The notes under the pieces were generated by a model that was given only the letters and a program-made list of their open reading frames with translations, made no database searches and was not told where the DNA came from. From Acanthococcus lagerstroemiae (Eukaryota; Arthropoda; Insecta; Hemiptera; Eriococcidae), in assembly GCA_031841125.1 (NCBI GenBank), contig CM063106.1:37568001-37632000 (forward strand): 64,000 nucleotides of DNA, written 5' to 3'. A program made the position numbers and the translations under genes. Below, piece by piece: positions 43,231 to 56,319 of the stretch (position 1 is its first letter; each line of letters starts with the position of its first letter).

Positions 43231-44569
43231 GGTTGGGAGCTCGTTAAGGTATCTTAAGATAGGGATAGATTATAGGTACTTTCGAGTCGCTACATTGAAG
43301 CCAGGATCCGTATATAATTTACGCAGACTTCGTTGGTGCCTGGAACGTTTTTCTAATCATAATTAATTCCAATATACGTACTTTTTACGAAATGTCAATA
43401 TCATCTAACAATATCAAAAGACAGAGTCGCAAATTACTATCGAAATAGCGCTGAGCGTTATAGTGATAAGAGATGATCGACTTCAATATGGGAACTCGAG
43501 AGTACCCATAGTTAACTATAGTGTTCTTACTTCAGATTTTGTAAATACTATTAAGCATGCTCGATTGTACTTACCCACTTGCATTGAGTAGACATCTCGA
43601 AGTTTGTCTTCTTTCCTACAACAAACGAAAAATGTACTTAATTAATATAAAATGCTTTGAAATGATTTCAGCAGTAATACGAGAATTATAATCCCAATTA
43701 CTATTTCTGTGGACAAATTTTCTTTCTTACGTTTTGTTTTTTTCATCTTAACTCATTTAACTTTCTCCGGGCGTGATAGCTTACATTCAGAGGCAAACGC
43801 CCGACACGGTTTCATGTGTCTTCCCTCAAGTCAGTTTTACTTTTATTTTGTTTCACGAATGCATCTCCAGAGCTTTATCGGTGTCAAGACAAGACAATCT
43901 ATAGTAAAATATCGTTTTTAGGCTTCTAGTAGGCCGGTTCCAAGATTTTCGAAATCAAATCTCCGTCTCGCAGGCTGCGAATGAATTTACAGTGACGTCA
44001 CCCCGATGCTATACTCGGGGCTTACTGAGCGACGAGCTCCGCCACTGAAATTCATGTCTGTTAAATGTTGAGTTAATATGTAGTGAAAGTTGGTAATCAG
44101 GAAATGTTGCTATTATTTTATGCGGTATGAAGAAATTATCGTTCAGTTATCTCAGATATTCTCCCGGTGGCTGCGTAACCTCCGAAGCTATTTGCATTGA
44201 CCTTATGAGCGTCGCGACCGTGTACATTGTTTTTCGGGCGTCTTGTTGGACGATAGTTTTATGAAACATTAGTCACAGTTGTTTCAAATCAGTCTAGCCG
44301 AGAGCCAAGAGATCACACGTAATTTTCAGCCTACGAGCTCGCCAGCCGGTTTATAAATCTTTTATGAAAGTTATCCGCTATCGTATCCGGTGGAGTACCA
44401 ATTGCCGAGAGGGATTATACATGCATTCCACAGCGAATTTTAATCACCACGTTAACCGCCAGGCCTTTTAGAAAATGAAGGTTGAGGAAACTGAAATTGA
44501 GACCTTTCATTTCGAAGACGCTAAAATCCACGTTTAGCATTTTATATGCTTTAACTACTATGGGTATAC
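43231..44569. other. Low-copy DNA, one short hairpin, no gene recognised
   Basis: From 43300 to 44470 the sequence is relatively complex and unrepeated in the window. At 43994-44032 CAGTGACGTCACCCCGATGC and the inverted CCCCGA/TCGGGG arms form a small hairpin bounded by CAGTG and CACTG, perhaps a tiny MITE relic. Confidence 0.4.
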
Positions 44570-44780
44570 TCCCCCGAATGCTCCCCCGACACGAATTCAG
44601 TGGTTGACATTTACAATCTGCAGCCGTGTTGTTGATAGAAATTTCCGAGCCCCCGACACAAAGCCAGTCCGTATGATTTAGCTCTTTTTTCTTCCAGCCA
44701 TGTGCTCATTGATCTTGATCTTTGCTGCAGCTTGCGTGACTACAGTCTGCAGCCGTGTTGTTAATAGAAATTTCCAAGAA
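44570..44780 (-). repeat. Modular interspersed repeat, third cluster
   Basis: Two copies of CTGCAGCCGTGTTGTT followed by GATAGAAATTTCC or AATAGAAATTTCC (44619 and 44750), with GCTCATTGATCTTGATCTTT between, in opposite orientation to 18741-19230. Confidence 0.75.
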
Positions 44781-45149
44781 AAATTTTTTTATTAAGGTAC
44801 GAAAGTATATAAAATGTTACACTACGTGTCTCTGTAGGAGACATGTACTTCAGAATAGGGGTTGCACAAACCTGAGTCGACAAGTTTTAAATGAAGATTT
44901 TAAGAGTCGCTGAATTCATTTCAGCGGGTTATTCCCCCTCAATCCTCGAGGCTAAACAGAGGGTAATATCCGATTACTCTAATGTCTCCGATTCCTATTT
45001 CTTTGCATCTGAGGAAATTGGAGTGATTGAATATCAGCCCCGGTGGAGCTGAAGAGAGCGAAAAAATAAGTCCCAAAATGGATTCAGAGACCCAGGAAAC
45101 CCTCATACTGATGTAAAGAACTTGGATATTGAGGAAAACTTGAGTGTTT

Positions 45150-45228
45150 TCTTCCAGCCATATGCCTTATTGATCAAGATCTTTGCTGCGCCCTGCACGA
45201 CTACAGTCTGCAGCCGTGTTGTTATATT
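45150..45228 (-). repeat. Modular interspersed repeat, fragment
   Basis: TTATTGATCAAGATCTTTGC followed by GACTACAGTCTGCAGCCGTG matches module one. It ends at GTTGTTA where a T-rich stretch begins. Confidence 0.7.
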
Positions 45229-47996
45229 TTTTTATTTTAAATTAGGCAGAAATTAGAACTACATTCCTTGTAACCTTACATGACTGAAACGTTGTTGAAC
45301 CCCCCCCCCTCTCATAAAATAACCTAGTAGTCGCTCTGCATTCTAAGCCATTTAGGCGACACTTACTTATTTCACGACATTAGCTCTCGCACTCCACCGT
45401 TTACTCTTATTTCTATAATATGATTAGATAAACCCAATCATACGAAATTTATTTTTTATTTAAATGTTTTCATTTTACCGATAATTAATTAATTAACTTT
45501 ACCTTGCGTTCGCCTATTGTTAATCAGAGGTAAATTAATTGAAGTTTCTATACATGAACTCGCATTTTGCAATCGCGCATTAGCGCTCATTACATTATAT
45601 TTGAATCGCGAAACGTGATTGGACAACTTGCTGCAATTTGTGCAATTTGACGTTTTCTTATTCTTAAAGCTTCCCGGACGTTACTATTATATACATCTTG
45701 AAATGTTTTACGGTATGTGCCAAAAAATAGGACGATAAGATGTATCGCCATCTTTTGAATCTTACATGAAAAAGTATTAGGAAAACTATCGACATAGGAT
45801 GAGTTTGTTGGATTCAAATTTTGAAAATTACATCAGATTTTTGGTCTGGGCTCAATTTAAGCTCCAATGTCATAATACGTACCATCCATCTAATAGATAA
45901 AATTAAAAACCGAACAGGGCAAACAACAGAGGGTTTTTAGATCACTGATTTCGAATATTGCATTAGATTTTCTGTCTGGTCTCAATTTGGGCTTCCAAAT
46001 GGAAATAGAGAAGTGTAGGACAATTCTCTGAAAATCTCAAAATAAGATAGCACCTACCTAAAATTTTGGACGCGTAGTCTTAAAATAATATTAAATATTT
46101 GAGTTAATGCCTGTTGTTTCCTCTTCAAATCATTAAGTAAATAAGTAGCCTAATATAGACCGCATTTTGTCGTTTAGTCACACGTTGGCCCTTATGAGCC
46201 TAAAAATGTTGCTAATGATCTTGAATGGTAGCCATCGGGATCCTATAGTATCACCCCTAAAAGGAAATTTCAAAAAACTAAAAATTAGATTTTTAATGAT
46301 TTTTTTTTTTTTTCTGTAATCAGACAACCAATTTCTTTTTCTTCTAAACACTGAGAACAGCCGATTGTTTTTTTTTTCAGTCCGTAATTTACAACTTTTT
46401 TCCGTCTGTGAAAATCAATATAATTTTTAAGCTCATCTCCATGTTACCATAAGTGGCCCATATTAAGGTTCCAAAACAAACACTTTTCAAAATGACTTAT
46501 TGTTAGTTCTGAATCTTCAGTCGAAGAACTCTATACGGGTGATTCTACAGAAATGTGGACTACTTTTGTAACTAGCGAATATCTCGCTTTCTATGAATGC
46601 TAGTTGGAAAATGTTGACGCCAAAATTTAAAGAATATCGTTCTCAACATTGTTCATACGTCAAACATACTTTATCTTCACCTTTTCACCTCTAGAATTTG
46701 ATTCAAAAGGGTCAAAATTCCATCGTGATAACCCTCACCGTCTACGATTTTTAGTTTGTTTTACTGAAAATGGATGATTTGTGTATACATTTTTGTTCAA
46801 ACGAGTACGGTAACATTGATCGGGATAAATGGAAGTATACATTGGCAACAATGAATTCGCGTTCGGTGCTTTTTGATTCCAAATATGTGACGTCAGTGCA
46901 GTGTTGCCACCTCTTTTTTCTTTTGTGGTGATCATGCTTTCAATTAGCTGTTTGAGTGCCTCTTGCCAATTTTTTGAATGCGAAAAGTGGTCATGTTGTT
47001 CTCTGTAATTATCGCAATATCCATTGGTGAAATTACTAATCGCGCTAAATACGTCGCTTTCATAACAAATTTAGTTGATTAATTCAGGAGAATTTTACTT
47101 CGTACTTTTAAAAACTTCCATCGTAATGACCATCATTTTCCAGCCGCAAACATCGAAATTACCTATATAAAGCTCGCTCATCTCATTGAAGTGCAAGTTT
47201 GTCTGAAGAACCACACATCTTTACTTCTTATACAAAATGCAAAATTCTACGCAAGAACTAACTCAAGAACAATAACACACAAAATAAAGAAAATTAAATT
47301 CAAATATGCAGGCAATCTAGCACGGGAAAAGGGGACAAATGGCATAAAAGGGTAATGAAATGAATGCCATAAACCATATCTACATATAGCAATAAATGAA
47401 AGAAAGAAAGACCGGCTATTAGACAGAGGGATGAAATTGTAAAAATATTTGGCACAATATGGAATGGAATAGCTCAAACCGAAACATTTCGGAAAAAATA
47501 GAGAAGGCTTATGCTCGCAAACGTGGTACAATGACTTAACTGTGTACCATTTAAATTACAAAATGTGTAACATGATAATGCATAAGTCATCGAAAGCTGT
47601 ATTGATAATAATTCTTATTTCAACATTTAAAAGAACCAGCCGTATCATCCCAATTTTGACTGTTTAAACAGCGATCCACCGAGAAATTTCCGAAATTCAT
47701 GTCGATTTGAACTCGATTAATCTATTTTACAGAAAATAATTCTACTTAGATATTGTTTTACATTTTTATGCGTTCCATTACATTGTTCAATAGAATTTCG
47801 GATGGATCTTTCAATGTAACACTTCCAAAAAACATCTCGATCGATTCAAATTTCGTTATCAACACTGTGAAACTATAAACTTGTTACGTGCGACTGAAAT
47901 TATAATTATTGGCAGCGAACCTGATGACGTTGACTACAGTAATTAACATTAAATTATTACCTTGTCTTGGAACTGTTAAGTACAGTTAACATTTGC
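45229..47996. other. AT-rich DNA, no gene recognised
   Basis: Frames of 65-95 codons occur on the minus strand (for example 45817-45590 and 47531-47247) but show no family motif, and several are rich in runs. No inverted or tandem repeat was noticed apart from a C9 run near 45301. Confidence 0.4.
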
Positions 47997-48272
47997 CAGT
48001 GGCGGATCTATGGGGGGGAGGGGGGGTCGGACATCCTTCTCGGGCCGAAGAAGGAGAAAAAAACATTGCGAAAGCACAGTTTTTCTCCTATTTTTGAATA
48101 TATCTGCAGCACTACAGTCTACAATGTTCATTTTGAAACGATTTAATCACATTATGAAACTTGTCTTCAGAAACTATTTAAAATGACATCCATCTCGGTT
48201 TTTTAGGGGGCGGAGGTGGAAAAAGTTTTATTTTTAAAACACTCTCCTTGGAAAATTTCTAGATCTGCCCTG
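47997..48272. mobile_element. hAT-type MITE with CAGTGGCGGATCTA ends
   Basis: It begins CAGTGGCGGATCTATGGGGG and ends in the reverse complement of CAGGGCAGATCTAGAAATTT. Termini of this style belong to a common hAT group. Flanking ACATTTGC and AAATTGAC agree at only five of eight positions, so the duplication is decayed or the ends are misplaced. Confidence 0.6.
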
Positions 48273-50145
48273 AAATTGACTATATCCGTCTCCGTGATGA
48301 TTTATTTTAATGAAGAATTGATAATTAGGGGTTCGAATAACGAAAGAAAACGTATAAAAAAAGCTAAAACACTTCACTGAATTTTGGCCATTGAAGGATT
48401 GCTTTATTTTGACAATGTTACGATATTTTTCACTGAAAAAGTGACGTTGGACAGAGTTTTTCAGATCACTAATTATTTCTAAACGTAAAACATTGAACCA
48501 AAAATGTTGAATTTCGCCTCCAAGAGGAAGAGCTTCGTCGCTCGTGAAGTCATTATCGCCGTTATGTTCATTAGACGTTTAGTTTGTAAGTCACAGAAAC
48601 ACATGTCTATACTTAATTAATTACTTAATAAGGGGCTTACATAACTAAGTTATATTATTCATATCAATTAAAAATCCGGTTCTCGGTACTATAAAACGAG
48701 ACTCGACTGGATGTTATGAGCACGAGGAAGTGCATAAGTAAACCGATCTTATCGAGGGAAGCGTTTTGGAAGAGCAACCGCGACATTCGACAGACGAACG
48801 CCTTCCTTGTTAACGCGACAAACATGGAAATAAAGTCACCGACGAGAGCTTGGGGAGTGATTGAGAAAGTTTCAAAGGAACTTTCATACGTGGGTGGTAC
48901 CGTGACAGCTAAGGTACATCGAACGAGCAAGTTAATATTACCTATGTCTCTAAGCTCATGTTTTTTATCGATGGATCACCTGGAGCAACATCTTCATATT
49001 CATGTATCCACGAGAGTGCAAAGGTCACTGCGCAAGGTCGTAGCTCCAAAACGCTTCTACTGAACATTTTTCTTCTTCAGTACTTGCACCATTGTACTGA
49101 AAGGATTATAAGCGGATGGCACTCGCGTTGCTCAGTTTTCGCCGAATGATTAATTACCCGTTCGTACAGCGAGGTAATTAAACGTTTATTGATGAGCCTT
49201 GATAAACGGATGGGACGAGAGATGAGATTTTCATAACCGAATCAAATTCATATCCCGCGTGTACGCAAAAGAGGCGCGTGCGGAAATAAACGCTTCGCTC
49301 GGCTTAATGTCATTTTAATAAACGAGTATTTGTTACCATCCCATATATGCACGTGTGTGGTTGAGGAAGCGCGTAAAACGAGAAAACGCCGATTTTTTCA
49401 ACACGGGGGAAAAGTTATTATCGAACATAAAATGAGTTATTACCGCGGCGAAATGGGAATGATATAATTGGCACGGTGAGTTATTTCATTCAACTTCAGC
49501 TATTTTGCAGAGCTATAGTTAGGTGGCGAGCTAGAGCGAATAAAAACCGTCATCGGGAGACGGGCCGACAGGAGTTCATCTATGCATGTGACGGTCATCA
49601 GTGAGAGTTTCGTGAACAGACCTGTGAACGACGGGAATTCTGGACGACGAATTTGCATAAAATATATATGACATCATGACATGTCGAGTGACACTGACAT
49701 CGTCAACTGGAGCGAGAGATTAAATATCGAAAATTATCGGACATCGTCTGTCACCATGGTTTCAGTTCGTGATTTAGTTCCGGAGAGTTTTTTGATCCCT
49801 TTCTCCGGCTGCCATTCCCTCTTTACTTCGAATAGTACATTAGTATATGAAAATTAAAACAAAATGCGATTAAAAAACATTTTTTGATAACGAACCAGAC
49901 TTAGCTGAAAACTGTAGTTGTCTCCTGAACGAGGTCTCACGAATCCCTCCCCTCATGCATGGTACTAAATCTTTTGTAAGAGGCAAAACCTCCAAAATTT
50001 ATTTGTGACATGAATATGTCTAATGGCTCGACAAGTAAAAGAGAAAAATTTTGCAGAGAACGTTCCGCAAAAAATGTCACCATTGTGATGTCGTTTCGTG
50101 TTCTTCTTTATGCGGACATTCGTTCGATCATGTTTTAATTGCTGA
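48273..50145. other. Low-copy DNA, CpG-rich patch, no gene recognised
   Basis: From about 49100 to 49740 the DNA is more complex and CpG-rich than its surroundings (CCCGCGTGTACGCAAAAGAG, GGGAGACGGGCCGACAGG) with no repeats seen elsewhere in the window. It could be regulatory or an untranslated exon. The 115-codon plus frame at 48716-49063 overlaps an 88-codon minus frame and neither has a recognisable motif. Confidence 0.35.
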
Positions 50146-50549
50146 CATGTCAAGGTGTCTACAGGTTTGGAAAATTTGGAAAGTTTGGAAAAAGTCAGGA
50201 ATTTGAAAAGTAGGTCAGGAAGTTTGGAAATAGTCAGGAAATTGAACAATATTTTTAAGAAGTTTGGAATTTTTCATCTCCTTGGTAAAGTTTTACAGAA
50301 TGAAATACTTGAAGAAATATAATTCATAACTTAGTTCATCGCTTTGTTTGTTTTTATGTATATCTGTGAACACCTTCCTAATGCTTTCACCCAAAAATCA
50401 ACTTAAAATTTCAGTTCATTTTAACCATAGCGTCTAGTAGTATAAACATAAATATATACTGTCTATACTGTAAAGGTAGGAAGAGAAAGAAAAAGTTTGG
50501 AAAAAGTCAGGAATTTATATTTTTCCATTCTTGTAGACACCTTGCATGT
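50146..50549. mobile_element. MITE with CAAGGTGTCTAC ends and 5-bp duplication
   Basis: The element (50151-50544, 394 bp) begins CAAGGTGTCTACAGGTTTGG; its other end in reverse complement begins CAAGGTGTCTACAAGAATGG. CATGT stands on both sides as an exact 5-bp repeat, included in the coordinates. The interior repeats GTTTGGAAAAAGTCAGGAA near both ends and several shorter GGAAA/GTCAGGAA words. No coding frame. Superfamily unassigned. Confidence 0.75.
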
Positions 50550-50570
50550 AGACTACCGAACAAAGACAAT

Positions 50571-50827
50571 TATTAAGGTAAAAAAAAAATAAGAAAACAC
50601 TTTTTCCAGTCCAGTTTAGTGCAGTCAAAATGCAGTCAGTCACAGAAAAATATTTCTAACTAATCAGAAGTTGAATAAACCCACAAAACGAAAAAGAAAA
50701 ACAAAAAAAAACGAAAATCCGGATTTTACGCAAAATTTTCGGACATTATTCAGAAATCCGGACATTTTTTGTCTAAGGATAAAAACTCCGGAGATCTACT
50801 GGAAAATCCGGACATCTGACAGCACTG
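50571..50827 (+). mobile_element. hAT-like element, third copy, right part only
   Basis: It matches the right portion of copy 1 (CAGTCAGTCACAGAAAAATA, GAAAATCCGGATTTT, TTTTTTGTCTAAGGAT) and ends GACAGCACTG. The left terminus is missing and the right flank (CTCTGGCA) differs from copies 1 and 2, so it is an independent insertion or fragment. Confidence 0.75.
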
Positions 50828-50836
50828 CTCTGGCAT

Positions 50837-50905
50837 CAAAACAGCCTTTGCCGCAGACATACATAATAATAAAAAGCTGGATGACGAACTCTCCATAAGA
50901 CGCGT
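50837..50905 (+). repeat. Interspersed repeat, inverted partner at 52035-52100
   Basis: GCCTTTGCCGCAGACATACA, then AAAAGCTGGATGACGAACTC, is repeated in reverse complement at 52035-52100 (GAGTTCGTCATCTAGCTTTT, TGGTCTTTGCC). Nature unknown. Confidence 0.55.
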
Positions 50906-53900
50906 GTTAAAAATATGCGCGAAATCATAGTATAACTTGCGCCTAACGCGTAGGTCATGCGTTCGGGTATGTGTTACTAAGCATACAGCGTTGACAATGA
51001 AAATATGGGTAGCTTTCTGTTGTTTCATTTTTCTTGGTGAAACGGAAGGTTCAGAACAAAATTTTACAAAGAATACAAGTTACTAGAAATGTACATTATA
51101 TTCTTTGTGCTGATATACTTCATTAATAAAACAATATGCAAAATGAAGCAAAAGGAGAAAGAAATATATATGTAGATGTACAGATAAATATTTTAGGTAC
51201 ATATTCTTTCATAACACATTTTTTCAGAGACTTATTTTTTTCACTTATCCGGCCATTTGTAAGTCTCTTCAAAGAATATACCTTATTTTCAAATACCTTT
51301 CACAAATTAAAGTGAAAAAAAAAAAAAGACGAATACGAGTAGAAAAGGCGCACAGAATTCCATAGTCCGAAGGCGGAAAAAAGCTCAGTGTGGCCCTAGT
51401 GAGCATCATGTTTATGAAATACATAATGAATAAGATGAAACTTAAAACCCTTGAAAGTGAAAAATTTAATGTCATTGATTTGCTCACAGTCCTAAAGAGC
51501 TGAGTTCAAATCCTCAATCTTATTTGAGAAAACAAAAACGAGTTCGAAACTTTAATACAACATGCCATTGCAATTTGTTGCAAAAAAAAAAAAAAAAAAA
51601 AAAAGGTTGATATTGATCCGGAAGCAGAGTTCAAAAAGCAGCATGATTCGCCGTATTCCCAAACGATTCGACTCAAGTAATGAAAATCAAATGGAAATGA
51701 TTTTTTACCAGTTCTATATAGATCCGAATTTTACAAAGTCTTAGACCGTCTGACCATGGAAATGAAAGAAAAAACCATTTGTGTGAAATGTTGAATCCTT
51801 TCCATAAACTTCTGGAGATTCTCTTAAAATGAGAAAATTTCTATTGTATTTGCAATCAATTCGACGAACAATAATTTGCGAAACAATCACTCAGAATATT
51901 ATTAAAGTCACGTATCACCAGTAACAAGTATAATTATTACTGAAATGATGAGCAACCACTGGCATACTATCAGTAAGTAGGGCTGATACGACAACCTACC
52001 TGTAATAAGGGGCACATAGGCAACGGACAGCGGTGCTTTTTCCCGTGAGTTCGTCATCTAGCTTTTATTATGTATATCTGTGGTCTTTGCCTCTATCAGA
52101 ACTCATTCAGTCTTGCCAACTTATACTGGTAACACACTATGAGCTCGTTCATATGTCAAAATGGAAGACTAAATTTTATGATAACATCACGACCACAGGA
52201 TGTATTTCTTGTTCCTTAAACGCTGGTTACTACGTTTTGGGTGATCGATGGGATATATCACAATATCAGTTTAGTTATGAACCTTCAGCTTTCATATTCT
52301 GGTTGATGAAAACAGTAACATACATGAAATTTTTTTTTTTTTGGGGGGGGGGGGAAATGTATATTCTACAATGTAAAAATGTAAAAGCCAATGGCGTAGC
52401 TAGGGGTTTCCCAAAGGGGGGACACAATAAGATTTTTAAGGAAGAAAAAGTCGAAAATTGCGGTATTTTTAAAAAATTGCCAATATTAGAGGACTATGTA
52501 AAAATATTGCCACCCCCCCCCCCATCTTTCAGACCTAATGGAAAACAATTTTTATAGCAATAATTTGTAACGTAACAATCTGGTCGTGGTCTAGAAAAAT
52601 GATTGAACGAGCATTCAATCAACCAAAAAGTACGACGGCTTCGTGTTGACATTTTCCGTGAAAATGCCCCAAATATAAACATACGGGGAGAAATTTTGCA
52701 ATTCTTTAAAGACTGGAGATCTCATTCATAATCAAATATCAAACAAATTTGTACTGGATGCGTAAATATGAACATAATATTTAGTATTGAAATCAATTTA
52801 CAAAATCATTAATGACAGTGACAGAAATGAGAGTTGTTTCGGACCGCTGACATATTGTAAAATGGATCCTGGGACCGCAAAAGAACACATATAGAGACGG
52901 ATCTATCAGTCTTTTTAGTCGTATTTTTCTTGGTGAAGGGGGGGGGTTGTTTGTATATCTGCCTGCCTGCTTGCTTCTTTTTTTCCCTATTTTTCTATTA
53001 CTTTTTTTGGAGGGGGGGAGGAGGTATTCTAGCGGAAGTAAGGGAACGGCGAAGCCTGATTCTCATACCGAAAATTGTAGCATGACTCCAAACCCGAAAC
53101 GTACTGAAAAGTGAAAAGCTTCACCTTCTACTTCAGAAAACAATTTGGAATCGTACACGAGATCACGAAACTTCGAGTGCGATATAACTTGAAGCCTGAG
53201 AAACTTCAATCGAAAAGCCGCTAAGCCAATAAAATTCGAGGATTTTCGTACAGCATTGTCAAACATTATTTCCCGTATACTTCGTGTTTCGTATGAGGGT
53301 ACTAATGTGTTTGTTATGATTATTTTTGTCGACTCGATTCTATCTAATTTCTTATTATCAAACTGAGAAACTGAATAAGTGAATATTCAATAATTTATTA
53401 CGAATGTACGATCCTTGAGTAACTGGTAACGAAAATACAGCATGGTCTCAGCGGCAACGTCGCTTTTTTGTCAGGCTTCAAGTTATATTGCGCCGAGTAT
53501 AGACCTGAGCTCTTAAGTCCAGATCACTGCAAATGGGAGAAATTCACCCCAGCTACCTGACCTTCAGGTCTACCGGCCGCAAGCAACGCTTGGTCGTGCC
53601 TGTGCTTCAGATATCCTATGATGTTTCACATTTTGCCTACACAAAACGCCGCGTAGGTGGAGTTGAACATTAATCCAATTTACAATCACGCATTTAGTTC
53701 CACCTAACATTATTCCTATTCAAGAATTTATTGCTTGATCCAGAATCAATTATTCTCGTCCGGCTTGCTTCTCCACATTGTAATTGACGATCATTCTTTT
53801 TAGCTGGTACTTTTTGTCGATCACCATATTAGACGAAAATACTTTATCCAACTTGTACAAAACGTCTATACATTAATGAAACAGCAAGGAACTTGATCAT

Positions 53901-54899
53901 CTTGCTGCTGGGCTCTGATCGGGTCCTGATCCACAAGAATGGAGGGATAACGATAGCAGAAATTACACTACAGCACGAAATGAAATTCATCATAATTTAC
54001 AAGAACAGTATCAGGTCCTTTTAGAAGTATTTTTCATACTGAATTTCATGACATTTGCGGGTTTTTTGTAGGAGGTCGTATTTTCTTGTAAAGAATACCC
54101 CTGAAAACGAAGAATTGTGATTTTTTGTTGCATAAAGCGCATGCATTGCATAACAAATGTTATAAGGCGGTGATACATGACGTCACCGGAACGCTCGGTA
54201 TCAATATTGGAGGAAATAACCAAAATGAAATACATATAATCTAATAGAAAGTTGACGAATTTTTCCATTTATGTCGAAATTTCTCGAAAATGAGTTGAAT
54301 TACGTGAAAAATGATAAAAACGAAATTTGTAGGAAACGGTATTTACATTTTTATAAAGAAACATTCCTATAATTTCGAGCATTTTCTCGCGAATTATTAC
54401 GATCTGAAAATTGACTATACTAGTAAGTAGGTCAACATTTTAATTTAATTAAAAAATATAACTTTTAAATAAAATATTCTTATTAGAAATATTCCTCTTG
54501 AAATTAAAATACATGAAAATATTTTTTTTAAATCTTGAATTATGTAATTCGGATTTACGTTATTTCTTATTAAATTTAATAATATTGTCAACTTTTCATC
54601 ACCAATCATCAAAAACTCGGTTAATTTGATGAAAAATAAATTATTCATTTCTGTTATCAATCTTATCAAACTTGGGGGCGAAATATGCAAACAAAGCTAG
54701 AGTACCATTCCCCTATACAGGATACGCATAATCAGTGTTGCCACTTTGGGGTTCTCACTCAAAATAAGGGAAAATTAGACAGATTTTATAAAGAAGAACG
54801 CGATGTTCTACAGAAAAACTGATTGCGCCATCGTTCTCAATGTTAAAAAATAATACAAAATCGACTAATCTGAAGATTATGCTCCTTTACAAAGTTGGT
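50906..54899. other. AT-rich DNA with homopolymers, no gene recognised
   Basis: Contains a 23-nt A-run near 51582, a T/G-run near 52330 and C/G-runs near 52510, 52940 and 53013. Around 52390 AATGGCGTAGCTAGGGGTTT resembles one terminus of a hAT-type MITE without a partner. The 174-codon plus frame at 52033-52557 runs through these low-complexity tracts and is not credible as a gene. Confidence 0.45.
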
Positions 54900-55172
54900 T
54901 TACGACTAGCCCTGTAGAGAGAAAAAGAGGGCCTGGGGGAATTTCTATGGGCCCCTCTCCTTCCAGTTCAATTTGTTCTTTTGTTAGATGGGGAAAAGTT
55001 ATAAGCTACGGGATAAGAAATTTATTTCATGGTGTAAGGAGAGATTGCTGATTTGATGTACAGTATGATTGAAATTCAGGCCTTTTAAAAATATCAGGCC
55101 CCCTTGAAAGTCCGGGCCCGAGGTATTTTCTCCCTGTCTCCCCCACCTCCCTCGACAGGGGTGCTTACGACT
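54900..55172. mobile_element. hAT-type MITE, family M1, copy 2
   Basis: The element (54908-55164, 257 bp) begins AGCCCTGTAGAGAG; its other end in reverse complement begins GCACCCCTGTCGAGGGAGG. An exact 8-bp duplication TTACGACT (54900-54907, 55165-55172) flanks it. The interior matches copy 1 (32390-32641) in reverse complement: AGGCCTGGGGGAATTTC, GATTTGATGTACAGTATGAT and CCGGGCCCGAGGTATTT. Confidence 0.9.
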
Positions 55173-56319
55173 AAGACAGAAACCTATTGTATTGTATATC
55201 CTCCAAGAAATTTCCAGCCCGTGGAAATTTCTCGATAGGATTACACTTTCACTGAACGTTCAGTTATAAGTATGTATTTAAATTAGATGTAATTCGTGAG
55301 CACATGACGATTGACCAACAAGCAATGACATCAATATATTTAAAATCGAATTGGTCGGTAATTATTAGATACCCATAAGAAGTATTTAAATTGTCTAAGC
55401 TGATTCTAATCATACAGAAATTGTGTCCAGTGGTAATTTTTACGTTTTCATGAACCTTCAGAATCGCCGTTAATTGCCTGTTTAATGACTTTAAGTTATA
55501 CTTGATCTAGTTTGTAATTTATGATCAGTTCAATAAGTTACAGTCTAGTATACTAGCACGGTCGCGTCCATCAGTTATTTGGCGCAATCGACATACATGA
55601 ATACGATTAGAAATATGACAAAAACGTCATTAAGGTGGCCATAAAATTCACTTTATTGTCGTATGCGCGACTTGTTCCACCGTAACTAGAACCCTACACA
55701 TGCACTTTTCGGCGAACAAATCAATTAAAAATCGGCTGGTTTTCTCTTCTGCGCTGTAAAATTTTTACTCTATAAACTCGGCAATCATTCATGAGGGTGT
55801 TCACGAGAATTCGTGCACAGCAGACATAATACCCAGATACGTCTATTCTTTATGGCTTGTCATTTCTGAATGCTGGCTTGTCTGTTATATTTATCTAACT
55901 AGGTACATACACTTTAGGGATTCTTATTGTAGAAATATAATCTGATTGATACTTCCACTACCGAATGTTAATCCAGAAAATCAAGAAGAAATTTCGAAAA
56001 ATTTTGAGTTCAGTCCAAAAATATTAGTTGTCGACAAATGGGTCTTTCTACTGATTTCGATAGAATTTTGGGTGAATTATCGTCGGATCTGGAATATATA
56101 TTTGGGTAAATCCTGTAAGCTACGCTGCTGTTTTCCAGACGCCTTACTCTCATCCGCCTGTTTACAAGTATTCTGAACCAGTATATCTATCATACTTACA
56201 GAAAATTTTAGTTTTAACAATTTCTAGGAAACACTGCCTGTAGGAGCGCAACCAGAACTTTTTTTGGTCGGGGCTAGAATTTAGAAGAAGAAAAAGTTGA
56301 AGAGGTGAAAGCTTCATTT
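55173..56319. other. No feature recognised
   Basis: AT-rich, relatively complex sequence. The 76-codon plus frame at 55946-56176 has no known motif. Confidence 0.35.

Noticed and set aside
48664..49063. Overlapping 115- and 88-codon frames on opposite strands
   Set aside because: Neither has recognisable motifs or splice context; kept only as part of a low-copy region.
52033..52557. 174-codon plus-strand frame
   Set aside because: It crosses T, G and C homopolymers and a MITE-like end (near 52390), has no known motif, and its residues reflect those runs.
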